Assembly (NCBI RefSeq): GCF_900105415.1
Contig: NZ_FNSM01000001.1
Span: forward strand, 3,014,501 to 3,078,500
DNA from: Streptomyces sp. TLI_105
GTDB lineage: Bacteria; Actinomycetota; Actinomycetes; Streptomycetales; Streptomycetaceae
DNA length: 64,000 nt
Direction of reading: 5' to 3'
Below the pieces are notes generated by a model that was given only the letters and a program-made list of their open reading frames with translations, searched no databases and was not told where the DNA came from. Position 1 is the stretch's first letter. Every line of letters begins with the position of its first letter. The translations under genes were made by a program, and so were the position numbers. Of the stretch, positions 60,162 to 64,000 are shown one piece after another.

Positions 60162-60199
60162 AAGCCGGTGCGCCCACCCAGGGGTGGGCGCACCGGCTT
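60162..60199 (-). terminator. Intrinsic terminator of the second chaplin
   Basis: AAGCCGGTGCGCCCACCC (60162-60179) pairs with GGGTGGGCGCACCGGCTT (60182-60199). On the minus strand the stem runs into TTTTTCC, a rare clear U-tract for this genome. Confidence 0.9.
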
Positions 60200-60225
60200 C
60201 GGAAGGACCGATCAGGCGTGCCAGA

Positions 60226-60465
60226 TCAGGCGTTGATGCAGGTGTTGCCGAAGGTCGGGTTCAGCGCGCCGATGACGCTGACGGTGTTGCCGCACAGGTT
60301 GACCGGGATGTGGATCGGGACCTGGACGACGTTGCCGGAGATGACACCGGGGGACTTCACGGCCGCGGCCTCGGCGCCGGCGTCGGCGGCGGCGACACCG
60401 GCGGCACCGGCGACGGTGGCAGCGGCGGTGGCGGTCAGGACAACGGCCTTGGCGATACGGGACAT
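60226..60465 (-). CDS. Short chaplin
   Basis: A 79-residue secreted chaplin: signal peptide to about residue 28, chaplin domain (SPGVISGNVVQVPIHIPVNL, CGNTVSVIGALNPTFGNTC, INA) with two cysteines. The MSRIAKA start and GAGGAG upstream are the same as in the other chaplin. Forms the amyloid coat of aerial hyphae and spores. Confidence 0.94.
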   Translation of the reverse strand: MSRIAKAVVLTATAAATVAGAAGVAAADAGAEAAAVKSPGVISGNVVQVPIHIPVNLCGNTVSVIGALNPTFGNTCINA

Positions 60466-60847
60466 GGGGAGGTGCTCCTCGATCGAATTCATCCAACTCG
60501 GACTGCGCGGACTGTTCGGCCCGGCTCCTTCAACAACGCCCCGGCTTTTCATCGGTTGCTCTCCCGAACGGGTGACGTTCAACCGATCTTTGGGCCATAA
60601 GAGGGCCATTGGAGGGACTGGGCGTGGAATGGCGCAACACGCTCAACGAGGAACCGGGCACCCGGATACGGGAGTTAGCGTTTCCGGGCATCTAATGCTT
60701 ACTATCGCCCCGCATCGGGGTTATAACGTTCCCGAACGTTGCTTCCGGGCCCGCCGCGCGTTCACCCATTTCGTGCGGACGACACCTTCATCTCCCCCGG
60801 CCTACTCGGGTCTTCCCTCCCTTCTCTCATCAAAGCGGAGAACCTGT
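60466..60847. promoter_or_regulatory. Divergent control region, chaplin / EPS-type operon
   Basis: 382 bases. Holds ATCGGTTG (60551-60558) mirrored by CAACCGAT (60580-60587), TACTAT (60700-60705), and the 16-bp palindrome AACGTTC-CC-GAACGTT (60725-60740). No gene seen. Confidence 0.5.
60725..60740. promoter_or_regulatory. Perfect palindrome AACGTTCCCGAACGTT
   Basis: Seven-base arms around CC, 20 bases after TACTAT (a possible -10) and 108 bases before the ATG at 60848. Good operator candidate for the exopolysaccharide-type operon. Confidence 0.5.
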
Positions 60848-61906
60848 ATGCGGAATTCAGCGGGTCTTGCTGTGCGTCGCAGCGTGTTGTGCGCCTTGTC
60901 GTGTGCGGCCCTGACCGCCGCGCTGCCCGGCGCCTCCGCGGCCGCGCCCCGGCCACGGGAGGCGGCCCGCGTCCCGTTCACCGCCCGCCACCAGGCCGTA
61001 CAGCACGGTGGGATCGTGCGCGCCGCCAACACCTCGGCGGAGGGTGCGAAGGGTACCGAGTCGGTCAACGACGGCGCCTCGATCAGGTACGTCGACGTGG
61101 ACAGCGACCCCAACACGTACAACTCCAGCCGTGCCGAGCTCGCGGTGCCGGCGGGCGCCCGGGTCACCTGGGCCCGGCTCTACTGGGGCGGGAACCTGCG
61201 GGTGGGCGAGCAGAAGCCGCCGAAGGACGACGGCCGCGTCCTGATCGCCGAGCCCGGGGGGCGGTACAAGGCGCTGTTCGCCGACTCCGTGATCGGCCAC
61301 CGCACGGCCGACGGCGCCGACGCCTTCCAGGCCTCCGCCGACGTCACGGAGCTGGTCCGCCGGTCGCATCCGGGGCAGTGGACCGTGGCGCAGGTCAATG
61401 TGGCGATGGGCCGTTCCGCGGTGGGCGGCTGGGGTGGCTGGACGCTCGTCGCCGCGTACGAGAAGGCCTCGGAACCGCTGCGCCGGATCAGTGTCTGGGA
61501 CGGTTTCGAAACGGTCGGCCCACGCGCCGGCGAGCTGCGCGTCCCGGTCGACGGAAACCGTTTTCCCAAGGGCGTCCAGGGGCGTCTCGGCCTGATCGCC
61601 TATGACGGTGACCGCGGGACTTCCGGGGATTACCTGACGGTGGAAACGAGCCGCTCGAAGAGCACCCGTCTCTCCGATTCCGCCAATTCCGCGGACGACG
61701 TCCTGAACTCCACCGTCACCGAATTCGGCGCCGGTCGTACCGTACGCCGACCCGATCGTACGAACACCCTCGGATACGACTCCGACGTGTTCGACCTGCG
61801 GGGGGCGCTGCGCTCCGGGGGCGACCGGGTCCACGTCCGGGTCGGTAGCCGGAAGGACACCGTCTGGCTCGGCGCGGTCTTCCTCCAGGCGGACGTCCGG
61901 CGCTGA
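60848..61906 (+). CDS. Secreted DUF3344-like protein
   Basis: A 352-residue exported protein: signal peptide 1 to about 31 (GASAAAPRP), then a beta-rich body like DUF3344 proteins: VTWARLYWGGNLRVGEQKPP, WGGWTLVAAYEKASEPLRRI, and the late VHVRVGSRKDTVWLGAVFLQ. Function unknown. It is followed directly by a glycosyltransferase gene and so may be a surface component of a polysaccharide system. GCGGAG is 7 bases before ATG. Confidence 0.82.
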   Translation: MRNSAGLAVRRSVLCALSCAALTAALPGASAAAPRPREAARVPFTARHQAVQHGGIVRAANTSAEGAKGTESVNDGASIRYVDVDSDPNTYNSSRAELAVPAGARVTWARLYWGGNLRVGEQKPPKDDGRVLIAEPGGRYKALFADSVIGHRTADGADAFQASADVTELVRRSHPGQWTVAQVNVAMGRSAVGGWGGWTLVAAYEKASEPLRRISVWDGFETVGPRAGELRVPVDGNRFPKGVQGRLGLIAYDGDRGTSGDYLTVETSRSKSTRLSDSANSADDVLNSTVTEFGAGRTVRRPDRTNTLGYDSDVFDLRGALRSGGDRVHVRVGSRKDTVWLGAVFLQADVRR

Positions 61907-61907
61907 C

Positions 61908-63044
61908 GTGCAGTCACCACTCGACACGGACCTCGGGTCCGTCACCGTCCTGCACGCGGTCCAGCCCGGCGACGGCGGGGTCGCCCGTGTCGTCGTCGAC
62001 CTGGTCCGCGCCCAGCGCGCCGCCGGCCTGCGGGTCGCGGTCGCCTGCCCGCCCGGCACCTGGCTCTCCGGCGCCGTCCGCGCCGAGGGCGCCGAGACCC
62101 ACGACTGGCGGGCCGGCCGCGACCCCGGGTCCGCCGTCCTGCGCGAGACGCGGGAGCTGGCCCGGCTGGTCCGCGCGGTCCGGCCCGGGCTGGTCCACGC
62201 GCACAGCGCCAAGGCCGGTCTGTGCGCCCGACTCGCCGTGCGGGGACGGATCCCGACGGTGTATCAGCCGCACGCCTGGTCCTTCGAGGCGGTCGAGGGG
62301 AGGACCGCCGCGGTCGCCCGGCGCTGGGAGCGGTTCGGCGCCCGGTGGACGGACCGCGTCCTCTGCGTGAGCGAGGCCGAGCGGCGTACCGGCGAGGCGG
62401 CCGGGGTCGTGGCGGACTGGTCGGTCGTCCACAACGGCGTGGACACGGCCAGGTTCGCCACCGACGGGCCGCCCCGCAACGCGGCGCCCACGGTCGTCTG
62501 CGTGGGCCGGCTCTGCCGGCAGAAGGGACAGGACGTGCTGCTCGCCGCCTGGCCCGCCGTCCTCGCGGAGGTGCCCGCGGCCCGGCTCGTCCTGGTCGGC
62601 GACGGCCCGGACGCGGAGGCGCTGCGGGCCGCGGCCGGCCCGTCGGTGCGGTTCACGGGGGCCGTCGAGGACCCCGTGCCCTGGTACCGGACCGCCGACG
62701 TGGTCGTCCTGCCGTCCCGCTGGGAGGGCATGGCCCTCGCGCCCCTGGAGGCCATGGCCGCGGGCCGGCCGGTCGTCGTCAGCGACGTGGACGGCGCGCG
62801 CGAGAGCCTGCCGCCCGCCCACGCACCCCAGTGCCTGGTCCCGCCCGAGGACCCGGCCGCACTCGCCACCGCTCTGGGCCGCCTCCTCGGCAGGCCGGAG
62901 CTGCGGCACCGCCTGGGCCGCGAGGCCCACGAGCACGTACTCAGCAGATTCGATGTCCGGCGCACCGGCGCGGCCGTCGCGGGCGTCTACCGCGAGCTGG
63001 CCGGAGTGCGGGGGGCCGAGCACAGAGAGCCGATTGCGCAGTGA
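61908..63044 (+). CDS. GT4-type glycosyltransferase
   Basis: A 378-residue retaining glycosyltransferase of the GT-B fold. N-domain PGDGGVARVVVDLVRAQRAA and HAHSAKAGLCARLA; C-domain VVCVGRLCRQKGQDVLLAAW, VLVGDGPDAE and the EX7E-type VLPSRWEGMALAPLEAMAAG. GTG one base after the previous stop; GTGA overlap with the next gene. Sugar specificity unknown. Confidence 0.92.
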   Translation: MQSPLDTDLGSVTVLHAVQPGDGGVARVVVDLVRAQRAAGLRVAVACPPGTWLSGAVRAEGAETHDWRAGRDPGSAVLRETRELARLVRAVRPGLVHAHSAKAGLCARLAVRGRIPTVYQPHAWSFEAVEGRTAAVARRWERFGARWTDRVLCVSEAERRTGEAAGVVADWSVVHNGVDTARFATDGPPRNAAPTVVCVGRLCRQKGQDVLLAAWPAVLAEVPAARLVLVGDGPDAEALRAAAGPSVRFTGAVEDPVPWYRTADVVVLPSRWEGMALAPLEAMAAGRPVVVSDVDGARESLPPAHAPQCLVPPEDPAALATALGRLLGRPELRHRLGREAHEHVLSRFDVRRTGAAVAGVYRELAGVRGAEHREPIAQ

Positions 63045-64000
63045 CCACGGAAAGCACCAGCGTCCCCTCCTCGCCGGGCCCCTGGCCCACGGCGGGCCAG
63101 GCCTTCGGCCGCGCCTCCCTCACGCCGCGCCGCGGCACGACCGGCCGGCTCGCGCTGCCGCGCCACCGGCGCGAGCGGCGGCGGTCCGGCGTGGCGGCGC
63201 TCGTGGCGGTCGACGCCCTGGCCGTCCTCGCCGCCGCGTCGGTGCTGAGCGCGGCGCACCACGACGTCCGGCTCGTGCTGCCGGTCGTGGCGGTCGTCCT
63301 CGTCCTCGACGGGCACGCCGGGCTCTACCGGCCGGCCGCGCACACCCGGACCCTCGACGAGCTGCCCGCGCTGGGCTCCCGCGCCGGATTCGCCTGGTGC
63401 CTGGCGGCGGCCGCGGTCGCCGCGTACTCCCCCACCCTGGCGATCGGGCCGCTGCGGCTCTGCGCCGCCTACGGCACGCACGTCGCCCTGGTGTGCCTGG
63501 TCCGCGCCGTGCTGCTCGGGCGGCGGCGCCGGATCGCACGGGAGCGTCCGCGGTCGGCGCTGGTCATCGGCGGGACGGGGGCCGCGCGCCGGTTCGCGGC
63601 GGCGGCCGCCCAGCACCCCGAGTACGGGGTGCGGCCGGTCGGGATCGTGGGCGTGCCGGAGCAGGGCGGCGCTTCCCGGGCGACCGGGGAGGCCGGGCTT
63701 CCGGTGCTCACCACGACCGAGGAGATCCACCGGGCGGTCATCCAGAACACCGTGCGCGACGCCGTGTTCCTCGACGACGACCCGGGTCTGGTGACGCTCT
63801 TCCAGCAGTACGGCTGCGCCACCTGGCGGGTCGGCGGCCGACACCAGGACGGGCCGATGGGCGCGCACATGTGGGGGTACGCCTGGCACCGGATCGTCCC
63901 GCTGCGCGAGCGGCGCGGGCGGGCCGCGAAGCGGGCCCTCGACATCGTGCTGGCCGCCCCCGCGCTCGCGGTCGCGCTGCCGGTGCTGCTGCTGTGCGCG
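63041..64000 (+). CDS. Polyprenyl glycosylphosphotransferase (partial)
   Basis: 320 codons in the window, no stop. WbaP/CpsE-type initiating enzyme of exopolysaccharide synthesis. N-terminal TM helices (about 50-160), a CoA-binding-like domain (ALVIGGTGAARRFAAAAAQH, VRPVGIVGVPE) and the start of the sugar transferase domain (KRALDIVLAAPALAVALPVL); catalytic part lies beyond 64000. Starts with GTGA overlap. Confidence 0.9.
   Translation, partial: MTTESTSVPSSPGPWPTAGQAFGRASLTPRRGTTGRLALPRHRRERRRSGVAALVAVDALAVLAAASVLSAAHHDVRLVLPVVAVVLVLDGHAGLYRPAAHTRTLDELPALGSRAGFAWCLAAAAVAAYSPTLAIGPLRLCAAYGTHVALVCLVRAVLLGRRRRIARERPRSALVIGGTGAARRFAAAAAQHPEYGVRPVGIVGVPEQGGASRATGEAGLPVLTTTEEIHRAVIQNTVRDAVFLDDDPGLVTLFQQYGCATWRVGGRHQDGPMGAHMWGYAWHRIVPLRERRGRAAKRALDIVLAAPALAVALPVLLLCA

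Overview
The window is high-GC actinobacterial DNA, almost certainly from the core chromosome of a Streptomyces species. Pointers are the strong third-position GC bias, frequent GTG starts, 4-base start/stop overlaps, chaplins, a melC tyrosinase operon, a DasR-type chitinase operator, a GTP-dependent PEP carboxykinase and a Streptomyces-style Tad pilus locus. No tRNA, rRNA, CRISPR, transposase or phage gene is seen.

Layout. 1-9.5 kb: a partial class A penicillin-binding protein, a PadR/ABC exporter operon, divergent oxyR / ahpC-ahpD, and an AI-2E type membrane protein pair. 9.7-14.3 kb: a secreted lytic transglycosylase with a probable c-di-AMP (ydaO) riboswitch leader, a PIN-PhoH ATPase, a cis-prenyltransferase and an aldo/keto reductase. 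14.7-18.4 kb: prepilin peptidase, DUF192 protein, PIG-V-like glycosyltransferase and two unknowns. 18.4-28.1 kb: a leftward Tad/Flp pilus operon. 28.4-33.1 kb: GH18 chitinase under a dre operator, Ser/Thr kinase and M14 carboxypeptidase. 33.2-38.8 kb: a divergent catabolic module (RidA, IclR regulator, PfkB kinase / PLP dehydratase, N-acyl amino deacylase). 38.9-42.9 kb: MptB-like mannosyltransferase, membrane protein, AlaA aminotransferase and a small regulated protein. 43-48.2 kb: a translationally coupled binding-protein / TelA / VWA operon. 48.2-56.2 kb: Tat-exported poly-gamma-glutamate hydrolase-like protein, PEPCK, hemolysin III, TetR, GH26-like hydrolase, VKOR, a DUF5949-like protein and melC1-melC2. 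56.2-60.5 kb: a leftward set of secreted surface proteins, including two short chaplins and a His-Pro-Thr-Gly repeat wall protein. 60.8-64 kb: the start of an exopolysaccharide-type operon, cut by the window end.

The most unusual structures are four. (1) Two repeat-built micro-ORFs are translationally coupled between tadA and tadB. (2) The PfkB sugar kinase gene carries an approximately 160-bp dispersed palindromic element in frame. (3) The neighbouring deacylase/dehydratase/RidA/kinase set looks like a pathway for N-acetyl-glucosaminate (oxidised chitin) rather than plain D-amino acids. (4) The pilus gene after flp has no ATG, GTG or TTG at its expected start and has unusually low third-position GC. 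At least ten genes also carry a TANNNT-like box 6-8 bases before the start codon and little or no Shine-Dalgarno sequence, so leaderless transcription appears common here.
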